This document shows, one piece after another, positions 16,257-25,095 of a stretch of 64,000 nt of DNA (positions are counted from its first letter, which is position 1; each line of letters starts with the position of its first letter). This stretch comes from Rhodobacter sp. (GTDB lineage: Bacteria > Pseudomonadota > Alphaproteobacteria > Rhodobacterales > Rhodobacteraceae). The stretch is taken from positions 80,777 through 144,776 of the forward strand of contig JASJDP010000006.1 of the NCBI GenBank assembly GCA_030065095.1. The letters are read 5' to 3'. Below the pieces are notes generated by a model. It saw only the letters and a program-made list of their open reading frames with translations. It made no database searches and was not told where the DNA came from. The position numbers and the translations under genes are program-made.

Positions 16257-17390
16257 TTACCGATCGGCGATCGGCACCCATGTCCGCGGTTCCGGCCCAT
16301 TGTACAGCGTCAACGGCCGGATCAGGATATTCTGCCGGACCTGCTCGAGACACTGGATCACCCAACCGGGCATCCGCCCGATGGCGAAGATCGGAACATA
16401 GAGGTCCATGGGAATGCCGTGCAACTGGTAGATGACGCCGGAATAGAAATCGACATTCACGTTCAGCCCGTGCCTTGCATAGGGCTGCATCGCCGCGACC
16501 ACCGCCTGCAGAATCTCGTACCATTCCGGCTGGCCCATCTCTCGTCCAAGGCGCTCGACCCCGTCGCGCATATGCCTCGCCCGCGGGTCTTCGGTGCGGT
16601 ATACCCGATGACCGAACCCCGTCACGGCCTCGCGGTTCGCGCGCTTGGCCTTCACGTAGGCCGCTGCATTCTCGGGCGCACCGATCTCTTGCACCATCTT
16701 CATCACGTCCTCGGCCGCCCCGCCATGCGCAGGCCCGGCGAGCGTCGACAGCGCCGTCACGATGGCGCCGTGAATGTTGGCCTCGGTTCCCACCGTGACC
16801 CGCGCCGCGAAGGAAGATGCGTTCGAACCGTGTTCGGCATGCAGGATGAAATCCAGATCTGCCAGCCGCTCTGCATCCTTTGACGGCCGCTCTCCCTTCA
16901 GCATCCACAACCAGTTCGCCGCATGACCAAGGGTCATGTCCGGCGCCACCGGGTCGCGGCCGTTGCGCAGATTGTCATGCGCCGCGATGATTCCCGGAAC
17001 TTGCGCCGTCAGCCGCACGCCATTGCGAACGAACGCCGCCTCGTCGGCGTCCTGGCTGTCGGGCTCCAGGGCGGCAAGCGCCGAGACCGCAGTGCGCAGG
17101 ACATCCATCGGATGTCCATCCTTGACCGTGCGAATGATGTCAAAGACGTCGTCCGGCAGCACCCGTGCCGCCTTCAGATCGGCATCGAACGCCGCCAGCT
17201 CTGCGGCGTTCGGCAACTCACCGTGGATCAGAAGGTAAGCCACCTCTTCAAAACTGGCCTGCGCGGCGAGGTCGTTGATGTCGTAGCCGCGATAGCTCAG
17301 CTTCCCCGCCGCTCCGTCGATATCCGAGGCCCCGGAGCGTTCGAAATAGACCCCCTTCAGGCCACGATTGATCTTGACGTTCTGGGTCAT
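16257..17390 (-). CDS. citrate synthase / 2-methylcitrate synthase family protein
   Basis: A 377-residue member of the short, ATP-insensitive citrate synthase group. The N-terminus KINRGLKGVYFERSGASDID is typical, and the catalytic segments are all present: HAEHGSNASS (about 187), GPAHGGAAE (about 218), GFGHRVYR (about 260) and the catalytic Asp in DFYSG (about 316). It condenses acetyl-CoA (or propionyl-CoA) with oxaloacetate. It is divergent from pta with 34 bases between starts and a clear AGGAGA ribosome site. A dedicated sink for the acetyl-CoA made from taurine is a reasonable reading; 2-methylcitrate synthase is the alternative. Confidence 0.85.
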   Translation of the reverse strand: MTQNVKINRGLKGVYFERSGASDIDGAAGKLSYRGYDINDLAAQASFEEVAYLLIHGELPNAAELAAFDADLKAARVLPDDVFDIIRTVKDGHPMDVLRTAVSALAALEPDSQDADEAAFVRNGVRLTAQVPGIIAAHDNLRNGRDPVAPDMTLGHAANWLWMLKGERPSKDAERLADLDFILHAEHGSNASSFAARVTVGTEANIHGAIVTALSTLAGPAHGGAAEDVMKMVQEIGAPENAAAYVKAKRANREAVTGFGHRVYRTEDPRARHMRDGVERLGREMGQPEWYEILQAVVAAMQPYARHGLNVNVDFYSGVIYQLHGIPMDLYVPIFAIGRMPGWVIQCLEQVRQNILIRPLTLYNGPEPRTWVPIADR

Positions 17391-17424
17391 GGCTGTCTCC
17401 TAGGCTTTCAAAGGGGAGGTCGAC

Positions 17425-18276
17425 GTGGCGGTACTGGACAACGTGTTCGAGAGGGCGAAAGCGCGCCGGGCGCGCGTGGTTTTCCCCGAACTCGACGAGC
17501 CGCGCGTGGCGGCCGCTACAGCCGAGATCCGCGCCGCCGGTCTGGCCGAGCCACTGCCGCTCGCTGAGGTGTCCGACGCCCATGTCGCCGCGCTGGTGGA
17601 GGTGCGCGGGCTGAAAGCGCCGGTGGCGCGGCGCATGCTCGCCCGGCCCCTGTACCGCGCCGCTGCCATGGTCGCCGCCGGCGAAGCCGACGCCATGGTT
17701 GCGGGCGCGGACGCCCCCACGCGCCGGGTGATCGAGGCGGCCAGCATCGGCATCGGGCTGGCCGATGGCGTCGACACCGTTTCGTCCTTTTTTCTGATGC
17801 TGTTCCCGGACGGACGCGAAATGATATTTGCCGACTGCGCGGTGAACGTCGCACCGGACTCGTCCGAACTCGCCGATATTGCCCGCGCCTCGGCGGCCTC
17901 GTCCGAGGCACTTCTGGGATCGGCCAGGGTCGCGCTTTTGTCCTTTTCCACCGGAACCTCCGGTTCCGGCGCCTCGGTCGAGACGGTGCGTGCCGCCGCC
18001 GAGGCCACCGGGTTTGCAGGGCCGCTCCAGGCCGACGCCGCGCTGAACGCCGCAATCGCAGCGCAAAAAGGGGCCGGCGATGGCGACGCCAACGTGCTGA
18101 TCTTCCCTGGCCTCGATGCCGGGAATATCGCGTATAAGCTCGCGCAGGAACTTGCCGGGGCACAAGCGGTGGGCCCGTTTCTGCAAGGGTTTCGAAAGCC
18201 CTGCAGCGATCTTTCGCGGGGTGCGACGGTGCAGGATATCGTCGCCGCGACGGCCGTCACGGTTGCAATGAGCTGA
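17425..18276 (+). CDS. pta: phosphate acetyltransferase, short form
   Basis: A 283-residue protein containing only the PTA/PTB catalytic domain, without the long regulatory N-terminus of enteric Pta. Family motifs include MVAGADAPTRRVIEAA and the C-terminal DLSRGATVQDIVA. It converts acetyl phosphate, the product of Xsc, to acetyl-CoA. The GTG start at 17425 is preceded by AAGGGGAGG. It is on the opposite strand from xsc, ackA and citrate synthase, convergent with ackA. It is rather short for the family (about 320-330 residues), but the frame looks intact. Phosphate butyryltransferase is a less likely alternative given the context. Confidence 0.82.
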   Translation: MAVLDNVFERAKARRARVVFPELDEPRVAAATAEIRAAGLAEPLPLAEVSDAHVAALVEVRGLKAPVARRMLARPLYRAAAMVAAGEADAMVAGADAPTRRVIEAASIGIGLADGVDTVSSFFLMLFPDGREMIFADCAVNVAPDSSELADIARASAASSEALLGSARVALLSFSTGTSGSGASVETVRAAAEATGFAGPLQADAALNAAIAAQKGAGDGDANVLIFPGLDAGNIAYKLAQELAGAQAVGPFLQGFRKPCSDLSRGATVQDIVAATAVTVAMS

Positions 18277-18340
18277 TCGGTGCGCCCCAGGGCAATCGGA
18301 AGATCCCTGCAAAGCTCTTCGGGTGCCTTTGCACACGGCA

Positions 18341-19492
18341 TCAACCCAGATCTCCCATTAAATGCAGCGCATCTCTTGCGATCATGCGCTCCTCTTCGGC
18401 CCCGATCACCCAGACGCCCACTTTCGACGTCTTCGCATTCAATTGCGGTCCGTTGCGGTGGTTGGCATCGGGATCCATCCGCACCCCCATCCATTCCAGG
18501 CCACGCAGGATCCGCGCCCGCACGCCAACCGCGTTTTCGCCGATCCCGCCGGTAAACGCGATTGCGTCCAGCCCCTCCATGGCGGCAATCAGCGAACCGG
18601 CATGGCGCAGCGACCAGTAGCAAAAATGCTCTACGGCGAAATCGCTGTCCGCACTGTGATCGAGCATCAGGTTGCGCATGTCCGACTTGCCGCCCGACAA
18701 TCCCAGAAGCCCGCTTTCGTGGTTCAGAATCGCCTTGGTCCGCTCCAGCCCGTTCTCTTCGACCAACCGCAGCACCGCATTCGCATCGATCCCGCCCGAC
18801 CGCGTGCCCATGGTCAAGCCGTCAAGGGGCGAATAGCCCATCGTCGTTGCCACCGACCGCCCGTTCTTGATCGCGCAAAGGCTCGCGCCATTGCCAAGGT
18901 GAAACGCCAGCAATCGCGACGGAAGCGGCGCGTCCGACACCTCCGGCAGGCGGCGCACCAGCGAGGCGTAGCTCAGCCCGTGAAAGCCATAGCGCCGGAT
19001 GCCCCTGGTCTCCATCATCTTCGGGATGGCGTAGCGTGTGGCGACTTCGGGATTCGTGCTATGAAACGCGGTGTCGAAGCTTGCGAATTGCGGCAGGTCC
19101 GGCGCCGCCGCGGACAGGGCCTCGATCGCTGCCAGATTGTGCGGATTGTGCAGCGGCGCAAGCGGCGTGCACTGGGCGATTTCGGCAATGTTCTCAGGCG
19201 TCAGCCGCACCGGCGTGGACAGATGCCGCCCGCCATGCACCACCCGGTGGGCCGCGGCACGCAGCCGCTTCGGTGTCAGACCCAGCTCTGAAAGCGCATC
19301 TAGGACCGCGCTAAGCGCCGCCTTGTGGTCGATAAACGGGGTTTCGGTCCGCTTTCCGTCCACCTCCAGAAATGACGCCCCGCCAATCCCCGCGGCCAGT
19401 CCGCGATGGATCTCGGTCAATCCCGCATCGAAGACCGCGAACTTGATCGAGGACGACCCCGCGTTCAGGACAAGGATTTCCCCGCCGGTCAT
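18341..19492 (-). CDS. ackA: acetate kinase
   Basis: A 383-residue ASKHA-fold kinase with the acetate kinase signatures LVLNAGSSSIKF (residues about 7-18), HRVVHGG near 85, FDTAFH near 142, and the adenosine-binding GGIGENAV near 315. It interconverts acetyl phosphate plus ADP and acetate plus ATP. In this neighbourhood it can drain acetyl phosphate made by Xsc when Pta is limiting, giving ATP. It lies downstream of xsc on the same strand, about 180 bases from the xsc stop, and has its own GAGGGG ribosome site. Confidence 0.88.
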   Translation of the reverse strand: MTGGEILVLNAGSSSIKFAVFDAGLTEIHRGLAAGIGGASFLEVDGKRTETPFIDHKAALSAVLDALSELGLTPKRLRAAAHRVVHGGRHLSTPVRLTPENIAEIAQCTPLAPLHNPHNLAAIEALSAAAPDLPQFASFDTAFHSTNPEVATRYAIPKMMETRGIRRYGFHGLSYASLVRRLPEVSDAPLPSRLLAFHLGNGASLCAIKNGRSVATTMGYSPLDGLTMGTRSGGIDANAVLRLVEENGLERTKAILNHESGLLGLSGGKSDMRNLMLDHSADSDFAVEHFCYWSLRHAGSLIAAMEGLDAIAFTGGIGENAVGVRARILRGLEWMGVRMDPDANHRNGPQLNAKTSKVGVWVIGAEEERMIARDALHLMGDLG

Positions 19493-19670
19493 CCCCTCGC
19501 ACCAGCCACCAAGATCCGCAGTCCCTTCATCCGGTCACGCTCCACTAGGGACGGGAGGAGCGGCGCGGCTACGTCGCCTGGCTCCACCACCCCCGCATGC
19601 AGGAGCGTTCGGGACGGCCGTGGCATGAGGTCCATGGGATATGGTGCGATCACGATGGATGGCGACAGGG

Positions 19671-21443
19671 CTACGCCGTTTGCGGCCGCATGTCCGCCGG
19701 ATCTATCCCCGCAACCGCAACCGGCGCCTTCATCGCGTCACGCCGGAACGGCTCGCCCAGTTCCTGGTTGATCATTGCCTCGATCAGCGTGGTCTTACCC
19801 GCCTTCTGATCCTTGATCGCCTGGTTCAGCGCATCGGTCAGTTCATCCATCGTCCGCGCCACAACACCTTTCAGCCCGCAGGCCTGCGCAATCGCGGCAT
19901 AGCTTACGCCATCGTCCAGTTCGGTCCCGACGAAATTGTCGTCGTACCAAAGGGTCGAGTTCCGCTTTTCCGCACCCCATTGGTAGTTGCGGAACACGAT
20001 CTGGGTGATCGCCGGCCACTCCGTGCGGCCGATGGCGGTCAGTTCCGTTACCGCGATCCCAAAGGCACCGTCACCGGAAAAACCGACGACCGGCGTGTCC
20101 GGACAGCCAATCTTCGCACCCACAATCGACGGCAGCCCGTAGCCGCAAGGGCCGAACAGCCCCGGCGCAAGATATTTCCGCCCTTCCTCGAATGTCGGAT
20201 ACGCGTTGCCGATGGCGCAGTTATTGCCGATATCGGACGAGATGATCGCCTCTTTCGGCAGCGCCGCCTGGATCGCCCGCCAGGCCATGCGGGGGCTCAT
20301 CCAGTCGGGCTTTGCCGCCCGCGCGCGCTGGTTCCAGGTCGTGCCGGGATCGTCGTCTTCATGATCCATCGACGAAAGCTGTTGCGCCCAGGCCGATTTC
20401 GTCTGTGCGATAGTCGCCTTCCGGTCCGCCCGGCCCGTGTCTCCGGCACTGTCCGACAGTTTTGCAAGAATGTTCTCGGCGACCTTCTTCGCATCGCCCA
20501 CGATGCCGACCGCAACCCGCTTGGTTAGACCGATCCGATCGGGATTGATATCGACCTGGATGATCTTGGCCTCCTTCGGCCAGTAGTCGAGCCCATAGCC
20601 CGGCAGAGTGGAAAACGGGTTCAACCGCGTGCCGAGGCACAGCACGACATCCGCCTGCCGGATCAGCTCCATCCCCGCCTTCGATCCGTTGTATCCCAAC
20701 GGTCCGGCGAACAGCGGATGCGAGCCGGGAAAGGCATCGTTGTGCTGATAGCCAACGCAAACGGGGGCATCGAGCCTTTCTGCGATCGCCATCGAGGCCG
20801 GGATGGCCTCGCCCAGAACAACGCCGGCGCCGTTCAGGATCACCGGAAACTCGGCATTGCTCAACAGCGCCGCGGCCTCGGCCACCGCCGCCTCGCCTCC
20901 GGCGGGCCGCTCGAACTCCACCACAGCGGGCAGGTCGATATCGATCACCTGGGTCCAGAAATCCCGCGGCATGTTGATCTGCGCCGGCGCCGAGGCGCGT
21001 CGCGCGTTCAGGATCACCCGGTTCAGAACCTCGGCCACGCGCGAGGCATCGCGCACCTCTTCCTGGTAGGTGACCATGTCCTCGAACAGCTTCATCTGTT
21101 CGACTTCCTGAAACCCGCCCTGGCCAATGGTCTTGTTGGCCGCCTGCGGTGTGACCAGCAGGAGCGGCGTATGGTTCCAATACGCCGTCTTGACCGCCGT
21201 GACGAAGTTCGTGATTCCGGGGCCGTTCTGCGCGATCATCATCGACATCTTGCCGGACGCGCGGGTATAGCCGTCGGCCATCATGCCCCCCGAGCCTTCG
21301 TGCGCACAGTCCCAAAAAGTGATGCCGGCCTTGGGGAAAAGATCCGAAATCGGCATGAAGGCAGAGCCGATGATCCCGAAGGCATGTTCGATTCCATGCT
21401 GCTGAAGGACCTTCACAAAGGCTTCTTCGGTGGTCATCTTCAT
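19671..21443 (-). CDS. xsc: sulfoacetaldehyde acetyltransferase
   Basis: A 590-residue thiamine diphosphate enzyme that phosphorolyses sulfoacetaldehyde to acetyl phosphate and sulfite. The ThDP-binding GDGAFGIAVTEL segment lies near residue 457, and the catalytic Glu region is in CAHEGSGGMMADGY. Long stretches (for example NYQWGAEKRNSTLWYDDNF) are typical of Xsc rather than acetolactate synthase. The start has a GGGAGA ribosome site. A putative TauR site pair stands 59-104 bases upstream. It is followed on the same strand by ackA. Confidence 0.93.
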   Translation of the reverse strand: MKMTTEEAFVKVLQQHGIEHAFGIIGSAFMPISDLFPKAGITFWDCAHEGSGGMMADGYTRASGKMSMMIAQNGPGITNFVTAVKTAYWNHTPLLLVTPQAANKTIGQGGFQEVEQMKLFEDMVTYQEEVRDASRVAEVLNRVILNARRASAPAQINMPRDFWTQVIDIDLPAVVEFERPAGGEAAVAEAAALLSNAEFPVILNGAGVVLGEAIPASMAIAERLDAPVCVGYQHNDAFPGSHPLFAGPLGYNGSKAGMELIRQADVVLCLGTRLNPFSTLPGYGLDYWPKEAKIIQVDINPDRIGLTKRVAVGIVGDAKKVAENILAKLSDSAGDTGRADRKATIAQTKSAWAQQLSSMDHEDDDPGTTWNQRARAAKPDWMSPRMAWRAIQAALPKEAIISSDIGNNCAIGNAYPTFEEGRKYLAPGLFGPCGYGLPSIVGAKIGCPDTPVVGFSGDGAFGIAVTELTAIGRTEWPAITQIVFRNYQWGAEKRNSTLWYDDNFVGTELDDGVSYAAIAQACGLKGVVARTMDELTDALNQAIKDQKAGKTTLIEAMINQELGEPFRRDAMKAPVAVAGIDPADMRPQTA

Positions 21444-21501
21444 GTCGAGTGTCTCCCCAGGGTCTGTCGTATTTTCAGCACGATGCCGTCCGCGCTTTTC
21501 A

Positions 21502-21547
21502 CTGGCCCTAACTATTGAGTGCAGAGAACCGCCAGTAGGGCCAGAAG
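21502..21547. promoter_or_regulatory. candidate TauR operator upstream of xsc
   Basis: CTGGCCCTAA on the plus strand (21502-21511) faces the reverse-strand element CTTCTGGCCCTAC (read from 21547 down to 21535), forming a wide inverted pair. AGAACC at 21525-21530 accompanies the second copy. The same AGAACC plus AGGGCCAGAAG combination occurs before tpa. Two unlinked promoters of the same pathway sharing this element is the reason for the call. Binding by TauR is inference. Confidence 0.5.
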
Positions 21548-21752
21548 GTGCGGGTTGTTATAGCCAGCACTGGATACCACACCGCACGCCAGTCCGTTAC
21601 CCCAATCGGGGTAAGCGCGGGACTCCCGCCGGACTCAGCCATGCCGTCGAAACGGCGGGATCTGAACAAGCGTTGCAGTTTCCGTCGAGATCCGGCAACG
21701 CTGGCCTGTGCGCGACCGCGCTGCGTCACAGTTGGGATCCGGTGACCGCAAC

Positions 21753-23210
21753 TCAGGTCTCTCCAATCGCCGTTGCCACTCGCGCAATCCCTTCGAATAT
21801 CCTGTCCGACGGTATCGACGAATACGCCAGACGATAAAAGGACGTGTTCCGCTCTTCCGGCGCGAAGAAGACGGCGCCCGGGTCAATCAACACGCCCTTA
21901 TCCCGCAACCGTCCGGCCAACTCGCTTGTGTCCACCGCATCCGGCGCCCGCATCCAGAAACTCGAGCCGCCGAACGTCTCGGCCGCTGGCTGTAGCTGGT
22001 GCGCCGCGATCGCCTCTGCCATCGCTGCGCGCCGCCGGGCATAGGCCTCGCCCATCCGCTTTATCTGGGCATCGTAGTGTCCAAGCGACAGGAAATAGGC
22101 GACCGTACGCTGAATGTGGCCCGGAGGATGTCGTAAAACCAAGGCGCGCAGCGCCCGGGCCTCGCGGATGAACGGTTCGGGCCCCACCAGGTACCCCAGC
22201 CGCAGCCCCGGAAACAGCGATTTGGAGAACGACCCGATGTAAACCACGGCTCCGGCTTTATCGAGCGACTTCAGCGCAGGCGACGGGGCGGTGCGAAAGG
22301 AAATCTCGAACTCGTAGTCGTCCTCGACCACCACGAAACCCTCGCGCGCCGCGCGCTTCAACAGTGCCTGGCGCCGGTCCAGCGGCATTGTGGCATTGGT
22401 CGGGCAATGATGGCTTGGGGTGACGAACACGACATCCACACCCTCTGGCAAAGCGTCCACCCGCAGACCGCCCGCATCCACATCCACCTGAATCCGGCTG
22501 CACCGCGTCTGGTCCAGGATTTCCCGCAATTCCGGATAACAGGGGTTTTCCATTGCCGCGGTGCGCCGCTGGGTCAGCAGGATCTGCGCCGCCATCCACA
22601 GAGCGTTCTGCGCGCCGAGCGTCAGCAGCACTTCGTCCGATGTCACCGCGATCCCGCGCCGCGGCAGGATGTGTCGCGTGATGAAATCGATCAGTTGCGG
22701 ATCGTCGCGGTCGTAATAGTCCGCCGTCAGCGCCGCGAAATCCCGTTGCCCCAGGGCGCGTAGCGCGCATTGCCGCCAGTTGGCGTGATCGAACAGCGAC
22801 GCATCCGCCTGACCGTAGAGAAACGGATACCGGTAGCTGCGCCAATCCGCCGGACGCTGCAGCCGCGGATATTCTGAAAAGCGCCGCCCGAGGGCGCGGC
22901 TCCAATCCACCTGTGGGCCGTTTGCCGCCACCGGCCGAAACCGCGGCGGTTGCGGCGCGGTCTTTGCAATGAAATAGCCCGACCGCCCCTGCGCCGTCAG
23001 ATAGCCGTTCGACACAAGCTCGGTATAGGCGAGCGTCACCGTGATCCGGCTGATCCCCAACCGCTCGGCGAGCCCCCGGCTGGATGGCAGCCTGTCTCCG
23101 GGCCGGAACCGTCCCGACAGGATTCCATCGGCCACAAGCTCTTGAATCTGCTGCTGCAGCGTCCCACCATGTCCGGGATCAAGAAAGAAACTTTCCGCAG
23201 GAATCGGCAC
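21753..23210 (-). CDS. tauR: MocR/GntR-type regulator of taurine genes
   Basis: A 485-residue MocR protein. An N-terminal winged helix of the GntR class (residues about 15-75, GDRLPSSRGLAERLGISRIT) is joined to a full-length fold-type I aminotransferase domain with the PLP lysine in GSFSKSLFPGLR near 329. TauR in Rhodobacteraceae activates taurine-dissimilation genes, and this gene lies directly between xsc and tpa. The start is GTG at 23210 with no strong ribosome site. Candidate binding repeats overlap the region immediately upstream, suggesting autoregulation. The gene faces the same way as tpa and xsc, not divergently as in several relatives. Confidence 0.85.
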   Translation of the reverse strand: MPIPAESFFLDPGHGGTLQQQIQELVADGILSGRFRPGDRLPSSRGLAERLGISRITVTLAYTELVSNGYLTAQGRSGYFIAKTAPQPPRFRPVAANGPQVDWSRALGRRFSEYPRLQRPADWRSYRYPFLYGQADASLFDHANWRQCALRALGQRDFAALTADYYDRDDPQLIDFITRHILPRRGIAVTSDEVLLTLGAQNALWMAAQILLTQRRTAAMENPCYPELREILDQTRCSRIQVDVDAGGLRVDALPEGVDVVFVTPSHHCPTNATMPLDRRQALLKRAAREGFVVVEDDYEFEISFRTAPSPALKSLDKAGAVVYIGSFSKSLFPGLRLGYLVGPEPFIREARALRALVLRHPPGHIQRTVAYFLSLGHYDAQIKRMGEAYARRRAAMAEAIAAHQLQPAAETFGGSSFWMRAPDAVDTSELAGRLRDKGVLIDPGAVFFAPEERNTSFYRLAYSSIPSDRIFEGIARVATAIGET

Positions 23211-23214
23211 GGAT

Positions 23215-23243
23215 CTGGTCCCACAAGGTCACATGATCTGGAC
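23215..23243. promoter_or_regulatory. CTGGWC direct repeats upstream of tauR
   Basis: ATCTGGTC (core CTGGTC at 23215-23220) and ATCTGGAC (core CTGGAC at 23238-23243) form a direct repeat with a 23-base period just before the tauR GTG. TauR of Rhodobacter capsulatus is reported to bind direct repeats with a CTGGAC core, so these are good candidates for an autoregulatory site. Not tested. Confidence 0.5.
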
Positions 23244-23391
23244 ATATCCTTTCACCAAGGACCCGCCAAGCCTGCCTTTTGCGATGGACAAAGGGATACA
23301 AGATGTCACCGCGGCGCCCCCCTGCCCCGCCGCGGCGATAATCACGGCGCAGCCAGACAGGCGCGCCGCCAGCCTTCCGTCGAAAAGCTTC

Positions 23392-24783
23392 CTACTGGAA
23401 CACCCGTCCCAGCGCCACGTCCACCGCGCTGGTGATCGCATCGATGTCATCTGCCGTCGCGATCAGAGCAGGCGAGAAACACAGGGTATTGTTGAAGCCC
23501 GGCACCGACCGGTTCGTCACGCCGATGATCACGCCCTGCGCATTGCACTCGGCAACCACCTTTTGCGCCAGCACCTCGTCCACCGGCTGCCGCGTTTCTC
23601 GGCTCGACACCAGTTCGGCGCCCACGAACAACCCCTTGCCGCGCACGTTGCCGATCACCGCGTGCCGCCCGGCCAGTTCCTCGAGATTCGCCAACATCCG
23701 TTCGCCCATGGCAAGGGTGTTCTCCAACAGACCCTCATCCTCGATGATCCGAATGTTCTCCAACGCCGCCGCCGGTCCCGCGGTGCAGCCTCCGAAAGTC
23801 GAAATATCCCGGAAATAGTTCAACGGGTCGCTTGCATCGTCCTTGAAGGCATCGAAAACCGCCTCGGTCGTGACCAGACACGCAATCGCAGCATAGCCCG
23901 AGGCGACGCCCTTGGCCATCGTCACCATATCCGGTTCGACCCCGTAATTCTGATAGCCGAACCACGTCCCCGTGCGGCCGACGCCGCACACGACCTCGTC
24001 GATATGCAGCAGCACGTCGTACTGGCGGCAGATCTCCTGAACACGTTCCCAATATCCCTCGGGCGGAACGATGACCCCACCGCCGGCGGTGACCGGCTCC
24101 AGGCACAACGCGCCCACGGTATCGGGACCTTCGCGAAGGATTGCCTGCTCGATCTGGTTCGCCGCGAACACCCCGTAGGGCTCTGCCGACGGGTTCCACT
24201 CCGGCTGCGCGCGATATTCAAGACAGTGCGGCACCCGAACGAAGCCCGGTGTGAACGGCCCGTACTGCACATTGCGCTCGTCCTGCCCTCCGGCCGAGAG
24301 CGCCGTGATGGTCGTGCCGTGATAATCCCGGTCGCGGTAGAGGATCTTGTGCTTCTTCCCGCCGTACCGCTTGTGAGCGATCTGGCGGACCATCTTGAAC
24401 GCCTTCTCGTTCGCCTCGGATCCCGAGTTCGTATAATAGACCCGGCTCATCCCGGGCATCTTCTCGATCAGCTTCTCCGCAAACAGCGCCCCCGGCACCG
24501 ACCCGGCAGCGCCCGCGAAATAGTTCATCTTCACCAACTGGTCATAGATCACCTTGGCGATGCTTTCGCGGCCATACCCGACATTGACGGTCCACACCCC
24601 GCCGGACACGGCGTCGATATGTTCCTTGCCCTTGGCATCCCAGACCCGCATGCCCTTGCCCTCGACGATCACGCGGGGATCGGTGGTTTCGAAGGGTTTG
24701 TGCTGGATCAGGTGATGCCAGACATGGGCGCGGTCGGCCTCGACCACATGAGAGATATCGTTGGGTGAAAGCGTCGGGATCAT
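23392..24783 (-). CDS. tpa: taurine:pyruvate aminotransferase
   Basis: A 463-residue class III PLP aminotransferase. It carries YYTNSGSEANEKAFKM, the cofactor segment LLHIDEVVCGVGRTG and the PLP lysine in TMAKGVASGY near residue 290. Context and N-terminus (DRAHVWHHLIQHKPFE) fit Tpa, which converts taurine plus pyruvate to sulfoacetaldehyde plus alanine, feeding Xsc. A strong AAGGAGG ribosome site precedes the ATG. A candidate TauR element lies about 64 bases upstream. No alanine dehydrogenase to recycle pyruvate is in the window. Other omega-amino acid:pyruvate transaminases look similar, so the substrate rests on context. Confidence 0.88.
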   Translation of the reverse strand: MIPTLSPNDISHVVEADRAHVWHHLIQHKPFETTDPRVIVEGKGMRVWDAKGKEHIDAVSGGVWTVNVGYGRESIAKVIYDQLVKMNYFAGAAGSVPGALFAEKLIEKMPGMSRVYYTNSGSEANEKAFKMVRQIAHKRYGGKKHKILYRDRDYHGTTITALSAGGQDERNVQYGPFTPGFVRVPHCLEYRAQPEWNPSAEPYGVFAANQIEQAILREGPDTVGALCLEPVTAGGGVIVPPEGYWERVQEICRQYDVLLHIDEVVCGVGRTGTWFGYQNYGVEPDMVTMAKGVASGYAAIACLVTTEAVFDAFKDDASDPLNYFRDISTFGGCTAGPAAALENIRIIEDEGLLENTLAMGERMLANLEELAGRHAVIGNVRGKGLFVGAELVSSRETRQPVDEVLAQKVVAECNAQGVIIGVTNRSVPGFNNTLCFSPALIATADDIDAITSAVDVALGRVFQ

Positions 24784-24829
24784 CGCACATCCTCCTTATG
24801 GCGCGCGGGACAACGCGCTCTCACACCAT

Positions 24830-24858
24830 AGAACCGAGTGAAGCGATAGGGCCAGAAG
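24830..24858. promoter_or_regulatory. candidate TauR operator upstream of tpa
   Basis: AGAACCG at 24830-24836 and TAGGGCCAGAAG at 24847-24858 repeat, in the same order, the two halves seen before xsc (21525-21547). The spacing is six bases longer. They lie 47-75 bases before the tpa ATG in the tpa/ATPase divergent gap. Confidence 0.5.
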
Positions 24859-25095
24859 AAGTTTGTCCGTAATGCCAAGCAGCGGCGTTGAGACCGGCTT
24901 GCGTCGGCGACGGTCTCGGCGGTGGGCCGGCCAAGCCTTTGACCGACCGAGAGAATCCGGGACTTGATGTGCGAGTTTGCGCTCGGATGGTCATACCGCC
25001 GCAATTTGAGCCAGCGCAAAGTCCGGTCGTCGCCGGCCTGTTAGCCATGGCCCAAAGAAATCCGCGGTGCGCCCCACCATGGCCGCCGCAGTGAT

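Noticed and set aside
21508-21837. Short frames between xsc and tauR on both strands
   Set aside because: No family similarity or ribosome site; the stretch is better explained as the xsc control region with TauR-like elements.
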